Assembly (NCBI GenBank): GCA_004154925.1
Contig: QJNS01000087.1
Location: 1-64,000 of the forward strand
Source: Monosporascus cannonballus
Lineage: Eukaryota > Ascomycota > Sordariomycetes > Xylariales
DNA length: 64,000 bases
Reading direction: 5' to 3'
A program made the translations under genes and the position numbers. This document shows, one piece after another, positions 34,932 to 46,200 of this stretch (position 1 is its first letter; each line of letters opens with the position of its first letter). The notes below the pieces were generated by a model. That model had not been told where the DNA came from and did not search any database. It saw only the letters and a program-made list of their open reading frames with translations.

Positions 34932-35530
34932 ATGTCGGGTTATATTAAAAAGTCCAGGTTTCGTAAGCGTATTAACGTTTTCGTTCTTTTAAAACGGATT
35001 AACCGCCTTGGTTTTATTATGTTTTCGAATATTTTTTGTTCCCGTTGCAAGTTTAAGAACAAAATTTGTAAGGCTTATCGTAATTTAGGGAAATATACTT
35101 TTTGTATTGTTTATGGAGGTTTTTGTAATTTTTTCGGCCTTTTTAAATTTGAATACCGTAAATTAATTATTAAAGAAGATCGTTTGGAATTAGAGGAACG
35201 TTTTGTCGAAAAAAGCTTTTAAAAGCTTAATAATATTTTAATAAGTTATTTGGTTATTTAAGTTATTTGCAAAAGCAAAAAAAAATTTTTCGTTAACGAG
35301 AAATCGAAATGTTTCGTTACGGTATTTAGGGTGCGGAAATTATGGAAGAATTTAAGCGTTTCGAAAAGGAAAAAAAATAATTAGAGGCCGCCGTTACGGC
35401 TATTACGTTAATATAGGCCGCGGCCGACTGGCCCGATATCCCGGTTATTAACTGGTCGATTTTTGACTAGGACGCACCCGTTATTATTAGTAAAAAATTT
35501 TTAATAGGCGTTAGGCGCTAATAAGGTTTT
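34932..35530 (+). pseudogene. antisense Cys-cluster/coiled-coil ORF of E2
   Basis: The best-preserved copy. From the ATG at 34932, 96 codons remain open to 35222. Basic start (KKSRFRKRIN), then CSRCKFKNKICKAYRN (C-x2-C-x6-C), then CIVYGGFC, where the Tyr is probably a former Cys. A charged segment follows (LIIKEDRLELEERFVEK). After 35222 the frame continues in pieces: a charged coiled coil around 35310-35385 (EEFKRFEKEKK) and an Ala/Asp-rich end with DWPDIPVINWSIFD (35418-35470). The interrupting stops are TAG or TAA at former Gln codons. It runs from just inside the 3' LTR toward the pol chromodomain and overlaps its end convergently. The pattern is like a fungal binuclear-type zinc cluster plus dimer coil, but the spacing is not a standard Zn2Cys6. 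I recall similar uncharacterised fungal proteins but cannot name a family. Confidence 0.65.
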
Positions 35531-38500
35531 TGGCAGGTTTTTAGGTATTTTCGGAGTCCGGATATTTTTTTTATTTGATTAGGTACTGAATAAATCCGTT
35601 TAGTTTTCGTATATCGAATATTTTCTTTATTTCGTATATTCGTTCGTTTTCCATTTTTACGTCGTTTTATGCCGTATGCATTTTGATTATATTTGCTGTT
35701 AATTCGAATAAAAAAATATGAAAAATTGGATGGAATTTGATTTTTGGTAGAAATTTTAATTAATAATTATTTTTTGAAATTCTTTTGGCGATTTTGTATG
35801 GGCCGATATATTTAAAATCGAGTTTTTTACTGGATTATTTTATTTAAATATTTTTTGTAATAAGGAAAATTATTTCCCCCTTTTCGAAAATTAATCCTTT
35901 TAATTTTTTCTGATTATAATATTTATTTATTTAATTTCGTACGAATTCCAGTTTTGTTTTTATTTTTTGATATAACTATCGTAATTATTTTAACGTAAGG
36001 ATTATTTTGATATTAATGGGACTATCGTCGTACGTTTCCTTATAAACCTTTGAAATAAAATTAAAATTTACGTTCGTAAATATAATTTTAATATTTTCGT
36101 AGTAATTAATATTATAAGTTAATTAAATAATTAGTAATTTTTTAACTGAATTATTTTATTTGTAATTAATATAATATCGTAAATAAATTTTTAAAGTTTA
36201 ATTTATTTATTTTATTTCTTTATCCGTTTAAGGTTTAAATACGTTAAATAATTTATAATTTAAGCCGATTTATATTATAAGGCTTTACTAAAATTTTAAT
36301 GCGAATATTAATCTTTTATTTAATATAATTTTTATTAATAATCCGTATATATTAAAAATATGTTTAAAGAAAATATATGCTAATTATTCGGTATTTATAT
36401 CCTTATAATATGGTAAAAAATAAAGAGATTTTGTAAATCGATCGATTATTACGAAAATACTATCGTAATATATTTCCGTAATTAGATTTTTTAATATAAA
36501 AAGCTTAATAATAAAGTCGAATATGATTAAATATTATGGTTATTTTATAATTAATAATAATTATAATTTTCCGTATAGTTTATGTTATCGAATTTTTACT
36601 TTCGCGTAAATATTATATTGCCGTATAATTTTTTATACCGTTAATTTCATTTTAGGAAAAAAAATATATGCGTTAAAATCGTTTTAAGGTTTTGTAAATC
36701 CTTAAATATTTATGTAATTAATGTTTGTATATTTTTCGTATTAAATCCTTTTAGTATTTTTTGAAATTTATATCTTATTCGTTTTTTGGTTTTTTAAGAA
36801 ATTATTGTTATATTATTAAAGCTTTTAATATATATTAATAGGCATTGCCCGAATTATTATAATTTATCGTAAGTATAAATATTTTTTTATAATAATATCA
36901 AAAATTATATGGTTAATTTTAACTAATTTTTCTTTGAGGTTTGATTATTTGCTTAAGATATTTACTTTGCCGTTCTTTAATTTTTTTTTGTGGATAACGA
37001 TGAAGTCGAAATTTGCTAATTTTTCCGCGTAATAAACTTGTTATTTTATAAACTTTTTGATCGTAGTAATTTGAGTAAAATTTTGATAATCCGTATAAAC
37101 TTTGATTTGGTGCAAGCTTCTTTTTAAGAAATGCTTAAATTCCCAAAATGCCATAATAATGGCCATAAATTCCTTATTTGGAATACCGTAATTAAGCTTA
37201 ATTCCTTTTAATTTATATGAAAAAAATATAATAAGGTGCAATTTACTTTAATTATTTTGTTATTTAATTATTATATTTAATGCGTAATCCGAAATATCGG
37301 TTTTTAATTTAACGGAACGGTTTGGATCGTATATAATTAATATTGGTTTATTAATAATTATATCCTTAATATTTTAAAATGTATTTTCCGTATTTGGCAT
37401 TTATTTGAATTTTTTTATAAGATTTATTACGGATATAATTATTCTGCTAAAGTTTCGAAAAAATTTCTTTGTAATAATTGGCGAATTTAAGGAATGCCTG
37501 TATTTCTTTAACCGTCGTTAACGTTTGTTATTTTGTAATTATAGCGACTTTCTTGAGATTTATTTTGATATGTCCTGGGGTAATAATATATCCCAGATAT
37601 TTTATTTCCTATATATAAAATTAACTTTTTTTTGCGTTAATAAGTAATTTTGCGTTTTGTAAAGTTTAAAAAACCTTATGAATATATTTTGCGTATACTT
37701 TTTCTGTTTCCGAAAACATAAAAATGTCGTTAAGATAGCAAACGACGAAAATATCGAGGTATTTTCATAATACATAATTAATTATTTGTTGAAAAATTAC
37801 TGGTACGTTCGTAAGTCCTATTAGTATAACCAAATATTTAAATAATCCGTATTTTATTTTAAAGGTTATTTTTTATTTATGTCTTTTTTTGATTTTAATA
37901 AAGCTATATCCATTTTTAAGATCGAATATTATAAACTATTTAATTCCGTAAAATTGGTTTTTTATTTCCGTAATTAAAAGTAATAATATTTAATTTTTAA
38001 TAATAACGTTATTTAATTATCGATAATTAATTATAAGTTGCAATTTTCCGTTTTTTTAGGTACGAAAAACATAAGATATTTTGCTGGTAATTTCGAAAAT
38101 CCAATCCATCCTTTTTATAGCCGATTTTTCAAATATTTTTTAAAAATACGTAATTTGTTTTTGTTAAGATTATAAATAGGGTAAAACTTTATTGAAAATC
38201 CTTTTTTAAAAATTATTTTATAATCCTATTTATTATGTTTTAATAATTTCGTATCGAATTCTTTTTTAAAAAGCTATTCGTATTTGTAATATTATAATAA
38301 TATATTAACCAGATTTTCTAATTCTTTAGGTTATTATTCGTATTATTCCAGATCGTTATTTAATTACTTTAATTTCGCTTTAATAATAATAATAATACGT
38401 TATATTTTTCTTTAATATCCGGTTTTTTTGTATTTTGTTCCTTTAAGTAATAAGGTATTTATCATATTTTTATGCCTGTATTTATCGCCATTATCGATTA

Positions 38501-39900
38501 AATATTAAGATCTTAATTTTCTTTTTTTCATTTATTAATAAAATATAAAGCGAACCTTACTTAGTTAATCCCGTTTTTAATTAAAATTCCGTACTAGCGT
38601 ATCCATAATAATCCTAAAATCATATCATAATTCCCGAATAAAACGATATCGAAATTAACCATTTAATATCGTCCTTAGATAAAAATCTTAAGATAATTAA
38701 TTTCGCATATAATTTTTCCGTTATCGTAAACGAATTCCTAACCTTCGGCATTCGTTATTATATAAGGTTTTAACTTATATTTCCATAATAGTTTAAACTT
38801 ATTAATTATATCCGGTATAATATAATTTCCGCCCAAAGTTCCGCAGTTTATTATTACGGTATACCAGGACGTTCCGATTCGTATTTCTAAGGTAATAAGG
38901 TTGTTAACGTTTTTTATCGTCGTATTTAAAGCTCTTTTTAGGAATTCCCTTTAATTTTTCCGGGTTTCGTTATTTTACGGCTTTTTTATAAGTAACCTTT
39001 TTTTTTAATTTTTGTTCGAATTTATCGAGCCTTATTTATATCTTTATATACAGCGCGTTAAGCTATTGCATTTATCGTTGTTATCGGCGTACTATTCCTT
39101 TAAGCCGTATTAATTTTTCTTAGTTTTTTTTTCAATTTTTCTTTATCTAATAAATTATTTTTTTATGTTTACGACTGCATTTTATCGTACGTCGTTTTAG
39201 TTATCGTTCTAAAGATTTCCTGTAAACTGACGTATTTTTTTTGATAATTTTCCTTTTGTAAAAGTCGGCCGTAAATATTAATTCGAAATAAAGGTCCGTA
39301 ATAACTTTTTAATAATGCTTTTTTACCGTACGCTGGATTAATTCCTTTTCCGTTTGGTGGTTATATTATCTATAGTAATAAAAAGGGTTTTTTTACGGGC
39401 ATTACTTTTTTTCGGGCCAATTTTCCGTTTCGGCCAATTACTGGACATCTTTTAGGATTATGGTTCGAAGTTGTCGATATTATTATTCGTCGTTTTTGTT
39501 ATGCCCGGTACGGTTTAAAAAGTTAAATCCCTTATAGTATATGCGGGTAATTCGTACGTAAATATGTTATTTTTATTTTTCGTAATCGGGATATTCTTGT
39601 CGTCGACAATATATGATATATATTTTGCCGTATCGATCGGGGGTTCCGGAACAGATTTCCTTTGTCCAATCCTGGTATTCGCGTAATTATCCTTGTAACG
39701 CTTTTTGCCGTACTCGTAATATTTATTAAGTTAATTTTTTGGTTTTTCGCATCCCTTATTAAATTTTTTATCGTAATAATCCCTATTGGACTTTTTGCTA
39801 TAAGCCTAATTCGTATTTGGCTTGGATTATATTAATAATTTTATTATCGTTTCTTTAGTTATTTCTGGATTGTCTCTCCGGTATAAGGGTCCAGTTATCT
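35485..39900 (-). pseudogene. E2 pol remnant
   Basis: RT reads KYLDIFVVCYLNDIFMFSET near 37,740 (the second Asp of the active site pair remains, the first is Asn). The RNase H frame at 37,241-37,041 still reads YGIPNKEFMAIIMAFWEFKH and QIKVYTDYQNF, with its His-Asp features altered. The chromodomain near 35,660-35,495 reads NERIYEIKKIFDIRKLNGFI then QYLIK and YPDSENT. Stops throughout. Confidence 0.88.
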
Positions 39901-40780
39901 TATTATAATTTTTTAGGCTTTTTGTATTTATAAGTTTTGTGTCCTATTTTGCTATAATTAAAATATTTAATCTGGCTCCAATTTTGTCTGTAGGTAATGC
40001 CGAATTCCATAAGTCCTAATGCCGTTCTATGAGAAATAATGGATGCGTCTTATTTTTTCCCCTAATTAAACTTATATTCCGAATATAAAGCATATTATCC
40101 TTTTTGTTCCTATCGTTTTTTAAACTGTCGATTATCAATTTTAATTATTTTTACGATATACCGGTCCAAGGTAATTAATCGTTTAATTTAAATAATTTTA
40201 TTTTTTATATTATCTTTTAACCCTTTATAAAATATGTCGATAATGATATCGGCTTTGTTATTTTCTTATCTTGCCTTAACTGCAAAACTTTTAAAAGTTA
40301 CGGCATATTTAGATATAAGTTTTTTCTGTTGGAATTATAAGAATTATTAAACCGTTAATCGTTTTTTATCCGGATTACCAAAATTATTGCATATTTTGTT
40401 TTCGAAATTAATGTAAGTTAAAAAAATCTTATTAGTAAAATTTTCCTTATTTATTTTTTTTATTTTTAAAACTTTTTTATAATAAGTTTAAATTAATTAG
40501 CCATATTCCTTATTAGGCATATTCTTATTATTAGGACCATATCCGCTAAGTTATTAAGGTTTAAAAAACGAAAGTAAATTTGTACTTGAATTCAAAAGGT
40601 TTAAGGGTTACCTTTTTTATCGTAAGGTTCTGATTTTTTTGGCTTTATACAAACGAGAAAGGGTTAGGTAAGTATAGCCCTAAGTTATCGAACTTTTTTT
40701 TTCAGCTCCCGAATTCGAGCCTAAAGCTATTGCGTAAAGGTTTCCTAAGTGCTGGTCGACATTTTGATAATATTGAATAT
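39901..40780 (-). pseudogene. E2 gag remnant
   Basis: The zinc knuckle near 39,975-39,935 reads KYFNYSKIGHKTYKYKK (Tyr for the first two and the last Cys, His retained). To its right, decayed gag sequence runs up to the 5' LTR. The boundary with pol is approximate. Confidence 0.6.
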
Positions 40781-40822
40781 TGCTTAATATTTAACGGTAT
40801 TATTAAATAAAAACTTATAACA

Positions 40823-41237
40823 TATAATGGCTAAGCGGTTTAACCAATTATTAAACCTAAGTCGTACGGGTTTATGTTGGCAAAAGTATCGTGGGAATCT
40901 AAATAATGGATATAAGAACGTATTACGTTTTGTAATATTAAAGGTACCTTAGGTAACGAATTATTATTATAAGCTGAAATTATTTAAATTATGGAATTAA
41001 TAAACGTATATATTTTATTTCTGGCTTAAAGTGCTTATTATGGCTTAACGACATTTTTTCAGTTGAGTTCCCTTGAGCCCCTTTAAGCCCCCTCTAGTGC
41101 TCATTGGGCTTAAGCCCTTTCGACCAATTAGGGCCCTTAAGTCTTTTGAGCCAGTCACGTGATTTCTTGGCTGGGTCGGGGTTTGGTTCTTCAGGACCCC
41201 GACCGTTTCCAGAAGCCAAGACCGTCAGGTCATAACA
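40823..41237 (-). repeat. E2 5' LTR (415 bp, type B)
   Basis: Starts TATAATGGCTAAGC and ends GGTCATAACA. The U3 half (41040-41237) is almost free of RIP and G+C-rich, whereas the R-U5 half is A+T-rich. Confidence 0.9.
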
Positions 41238-41607
41238 CTTTAAAATTTCTTTTTCTCCTAGTAAATTTTTCGTATCTATTTAATATATTTTTCGGTATAT
41301 CTAAATATCGCTTTCGTAAGTCCGAATAAGGATTTGCCTTAATTCATTTAATTAAACTTGAAAATTTTAACGCGATATTTTATTTTTTTTGTTCCGTTCG
41401 GCATCTTAATTACCAGATAATAAACGGGGTTTTTTCGTTATAAGGAATATGTTTATAGAGGTCGTTTGTACGACGGAACGAGAATCCCTATTTCTATAAT
41501 TAATTATTACATCGTAAAATCGAAGAAATTAAAAAAAGAAAAGTTAAAGGCCGAAATCTCTTTATCCGAAATTTTTACGTATTTTTCACGTATATCTCTG
41601 TTTGTTT
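41238..41607 (+). pseudogene. antisense ORF of E3, N-terminal part
   Basis: E3 sequence between the E2 and E5 insertions. On plus, RYKEYVYRGRLYDGTRI reads as a Cys cluster of C-x2-C-x6-C spacing with all three Cys as Tyr (TGY to TAY by RIP). It runs on without a stop into a charged coil (KSKKLKKEKLKAEISLSEIF) and FSRISLFVLLK, where E5 interrupts it at 41607. Its orientation is opposite to E3 pol. The same region survives in E4 only up to about 53,195. Confidence 0.6.
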
Positions 41608-41814
41608 TGTTAAAGATCAGAGTAAGAGGAACAATACGGGTATGTTAAGAACCAGTCTAAAGCTTGCCCTTCTTTCCTAAAAGGGAAGTAAGCAACTACC
41701 TATAAAGCAATTACTCCGTACCTGCCTTATAGCAATTTCGTAAGAATAACGCATAAAATACTTGGCGTCTCCTTTATGATGCGCATATTTCCTTAGCATA
41801 CTTAGCCCCTGACA
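41608..41814 (-). repeat. E5 3' LTR (207 bp, type E)
   Basis: TGTTAAAGATCAGAG...CCCCTGACA on plus. It and the following 130 bp (to about 41,945) are G+C-rich and little changed by RIP. Confidence 0.85.
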
Positions 41815-42448
41815 AAGCTCTCCTCCCCTAGGCCTTTGCCCCCAAAGGCCTAACTAAAACTGCTTTATTACATGCTGTAACTGGTAAGTTATCCCCGCTG
41901 GGGGGCCGCAACGTCTTCGTAACGAACGGGGGTTAGATAATAATCCGTAATACGACGTAATAAAACGTAATTTATATAATGTTTTTTTTCATACGGTAAT
42001 ATATCTGGGAGAATTCGTAACGAAGTAGCCGAAATGCCGAAAATTCTGCCGGCAGAAAATCCTTACCGCTTTTGAGTAGACCGTTTTTAATATATATAAA
42101 CCTTTTTTTCCCCTTTACCTAGCTTTTTTTTAAAAAATATTTTTACGTTTGTTAATATGTAACTTGGTATCGGTTCGTAACGGGTTCGCTTTTTTAAGTT
42201 CGCTGCAGGCCTTTATATATTTCTGTTATTAATTAATAACGAAATAAGTTTTTATTTATATTTCGTTTTCAATTCGGTTTTTTGCATTTTTGATATAATT
42301 TCTTACGAACTTTTTTAACCTTAAAATAGCCTTTCCTAAAAAAATAAGTACGTATTTTATAGGTATTTCTCAATATTTTTTTTCTTTTTCGTTAATAGTT
42401 CGTTTTAAAGCCGCCTGCGAAATTCCGTATTTTCCTTATATTATAATT

Positions 42449-42860
42449 ATGGTTCGTACGCCGGCCTCTCGTTATAAAATTAATAAGGCTTTAAAAAGCA
42501 TTAATAAATATATTATCTTTTGAAATCATAATAAGGTTATAATAAAGGTAAATCTTATGCTTTATTATTATTCGGAAATGGCATTATTAATTTATAATAA
42601 CTGGTTCCGGGTTCTTTTTATGCATTCGTATTCGATTTCGCCGAAACGTCTCAGAATTTTTCCAAAGTCCAGGCCGTAAGCGAAAGTAAAACCAAGGTTT
42701 TTAAGGAAAATCATATTTTCCATAAGGCCGAAATAAATTCTTTTCGAACCTTTAATAAATTTTTTTAATAACGTAACGTATAAGCAGAAAAGGCTTAAAT
42801 TAATACTAAACTCAAATTTGATAAGATTTATTAAGCATAAAAAAAACTATAAATAGTTTT
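42449..42860 (+). pseudogene. possible antisense ORF of E5
   Basis: Between the 3' LTR and the integrase of E5, the plus strand has an ATG at 42449 (MVRTPASRYKINKALKS, with Tyr possibly replacing Cys). In another frame from about 42,623 there is a long charged coil (VSESKTKVFKENHIFHKAEI), then segments rich in Lys, Glu and Gln-to-stop positions. The sequence is unrelated to the E1-E3 version, but position, orientation and coiled-coil nature are the same. The frame change means at least one indel or a misjudged start. Confidence 0.4.
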
Positions 42861-43299
42861 CGTTATTATTACGTATCCAATCGTACGGTTAATTCGCTAT
42901 TAATTCGGCCTCGATTTTTTTGCGGTTAACGCGGGTACTTTTCACGTCCGTTACTCGGAATTTTTGCCGGGTAATAATATTATTATTTTAATTTTATAAT
43001 TTGCTTTTTTATAATTTTTTCAAAAGGATACTAAATAAGTAAAAAATACTTATGCCGTTTTGGGCATAAATATTTAATAACTTTTTTCCTTTAATTATTA
43101 TGAACCTTTTGCAAATAGGCAAATTAAGTATATTATTAAAATTGCCGAATAATACGTTATTTTCACCGAAAAAGATAATTTAAATATAAATAAAAACAAT
43201 AAATAAGGTAACGATAACGCTTAAATGCCTTTACATTAATTAAGTAGTTTCCGTTTCGATATCGTTATTAGCTAGATTTAAGTTTTGCTTCGAAATACC

Positions 43300-46200
43300 C
43301 GATAAACCGTAAATACTTTATTAAAAAATAAATATATTTAAAGGCCTGAAGGTACTGCTTTTAATAAATAATAAGTAATAATTAACGTTTTTTTATATTA
43401 CGACTTTTTTGTTATAACGCATTCATTTTAGGGATCCTTTATTTTCTTTAATTTGTTCTGTTTTAATAACGTTTTATACGAAATAATAAATTTTTCTATT
43501 AAATAATTGCACAAGTTTTACGTATTTTTTTAAAAGGGAAACATTTTTATTTTATAAGATATTATTTATTACTACGGCTTTTTCGGTACATCAGAACTTT
43601 TTTTATTTTCTAGTATTTTTCGTTTTTATATCGAAATTATTTTTCCGTTTTTTTTTTCAGAGTTACCTTTGTAATACTACGGCTTTAGTAATAATATAGG
43701 AATAACGTTATAAAATTTATCATATAAAAATAAAAATCGTATTTCGTAAATTAATTTTGAATCCATAATTTTCGTAATTTAAAAAGGTTTAATATATTTA
43801 TCGGAAAACCTCTTACTAGGCCTTTGTTAATTAATATGTTTAGTAAAAACTTTCACTTATTTTTCCTTTCGAAATTTCTTCGTTAAGTAGCTTTTGTTAT
43901 AATACTTTTTATATGCATTTTAGACCTTATAAAGTTGCTTTTGTAAGGTTTTTCTTTTTTTTGTATTATTATAATCTTTTTAAGTTAATTTAATAAACCT
44001 AACGTTTTTAAATTATTTTGGGGTAAAAAAGATATTTTGCGGAATTCATAACGTATATCCGAAAAGTGCTTTAATTAATAATATTTTAATCGTTAAACCA
44101 TAATTGTTATTATATATAAATTGCCTTACAAATAAATATAACGTTTAATTTATTTAATTTAAATCGTAAAATATTCGTAAATAATATTTTAAACATTAAT
44201 TGTAACGTTCCCTTTATTTATTTATTTACAAATAAAATACTATATTTAATTTTTATTTAATTATAAATAATTCGCAAAAAGTTTTTTTAAAAATTATTCG
44301 TAAATAAAAAGTTACAGTTAAAAACTAAATTGTCGGGCGTATTATGTTAAATAAAAATATAATGAAAAGATATTTCGATAAAACCGTTAACAATATATTT
44401 CGTCGTTATTGCAATATTATAAGTATATTTTGTTATTTTATTTATTATAACGAAAATACCGTTATAACCTTTTTCGCTGTACGGTCTTATAAATAACAGT
44501 AGGCTTATAATAAAGTTCATATTAATTTCCTTAAACGGGCAATCCGGAATCGGTAACGAAACGAATTTTTCGTAAGTCGATATTACGCCGCTTTAAATCT
44601 TTGGCATTCCGAATAATATTTTAAATAATCCTTAATATTTTGCTTTGGGGCCTCCTAAAAGTAATACCGAATTAACTATTTATACGTTTTTATATCGCCG
44701 AAATAATCGGTTATAAAAAAGTTATAATATTAACTAATAAGCTCCTAACGTAAATCCGGGTTATATAGTATATAAATTGCGCCTTTATATTATAATAAGT
44801 TATTATTTTCCTTAACGTATTATAATTATTTGCCCGTTACGTATCTCTTAAAACGCTTAATTTTCCATATTTTGCCAAAGACGAATTTATTTTTTTTGCT
44901 ACAATTCAAAAATCAAAATAGCTACCGGGCCTTTTTCCGGCAATAACGCTGTTTCGATAATGTTATTAACGTTTTGCTACCGTAAAACGAATAATTTGCA
45001 ACCTGCAATCTTAGCCAATATATACCTTACCTTTTTAAGTACGTCTCCGATTGCCCTGTTCTCGGGCCTATATACATATTTTTTAACGTAATATTTGCAA
45101 CTTTTCTGATAAGTTAACAGATATTCGCAATTTCAAAATTCGATTAAGGTATTTTTATCTTTAATATTTCTCTTATTATTTCGATATCGTTTTTTTAAAC
45201 TTTTTTTTCGTTATTTTACAACAAGTTAAATTTCCTTAATAAATTATTAGTTAATTTATTTTTCCCTGGCCGGAATATAATAACGAAATCGACCGCCGCG
45301 AAATAATTTAATTATTTTAGTTATTTCGTATTAAGCCGTTATTTTGATTTTAAATATTTAAGGTTAAAATAATTTGTAATAGTTTTAACGGAAGATTAAG
45401 AATAGCTAATAAAATAACGTTATTTCTTAAAGGCGTCGACGATAGTTAGAAATTCGTTATTTCCTATAACCTAACGAATGTTTTCCGGCGTTATTTTTCG
45501 GGACCTAAATATTATTAGATATTAACAGTTTCTATAAAACTGGAATATAACTGCCTTAATAACTTTCCCGGACGCGTTTATTTCGATGCGAATAAATAAT
45601 AACGGATTAAAATGCCGGAATATTTTCTTTATTACAAAGGTTATTTAAAATATTTTAAACGTTATTTTCTTATAAAGAGATAATTATGCGGGCCTTTTGG
45701 CCTTTGTGCGAAATCGATCCGTTAACGGTATAAATATTTTTATATAATTTTTAATAAATTTTCGATAATATCCTATAAATCTTAAAAAAGCTTGAATATT
45801 ATAAACGCTTTTCTGTAATTGCCAGGTTTTAATGGCCTTAAGGTAATTTTTTTTATCTTAATATTATTCGGCAAAATCTAAAATTTAAAAAAAGAATGTA
45901 AAAATATGTAAAATTTATATTTATTTATATTTGCGTAAAAGTTTTATTCTTTTTTAAAATTTTTCAATGTTTCGCGGACATATTATTCGTATTTTCTTAA
46001 GTCCTTATTATATATTAGTATATTGTCGAGGCAAATTATATAAATGTTACTTATTAAACTTGGTAACGTTTAAATAATATATATCTGGAACGTAATTAAG
46101 GTATTAAAAATTTGAACGGTATTATTAAGTATTTAAAATAGCTATATTTTGTTTTAAAAGTAATTTTTTATTCGTTACCTTTTTTAATATGTATTCGGCG

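Larger units (their letters stand above)
34429..41237 (-). mobile_element. E2: RIP-degraded Ty3/gypsy chromovirus
   Basis: 6.8 kb with LTRs of exactly 415 bp at 34429-34843 and 40823-41237 and the target duplication cttta (34424-34428 and 41238-41242). A polypurine tract lies next to the left LTR, so gag-pol runs leftward. The order on the minus strand is gag, zinc knuckle (about 39.95 kb), RT with YLND (about 37.73 kb), RNase H (37.24-37.04 kb), integrase, chromodomain (about 35.66-35.49 kb). Differences between the LTRs are transitions. A separate plus-strand gene remnant lies between the chromodomain and the left LTR. It inserted into E3. Confidence 0.92.
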
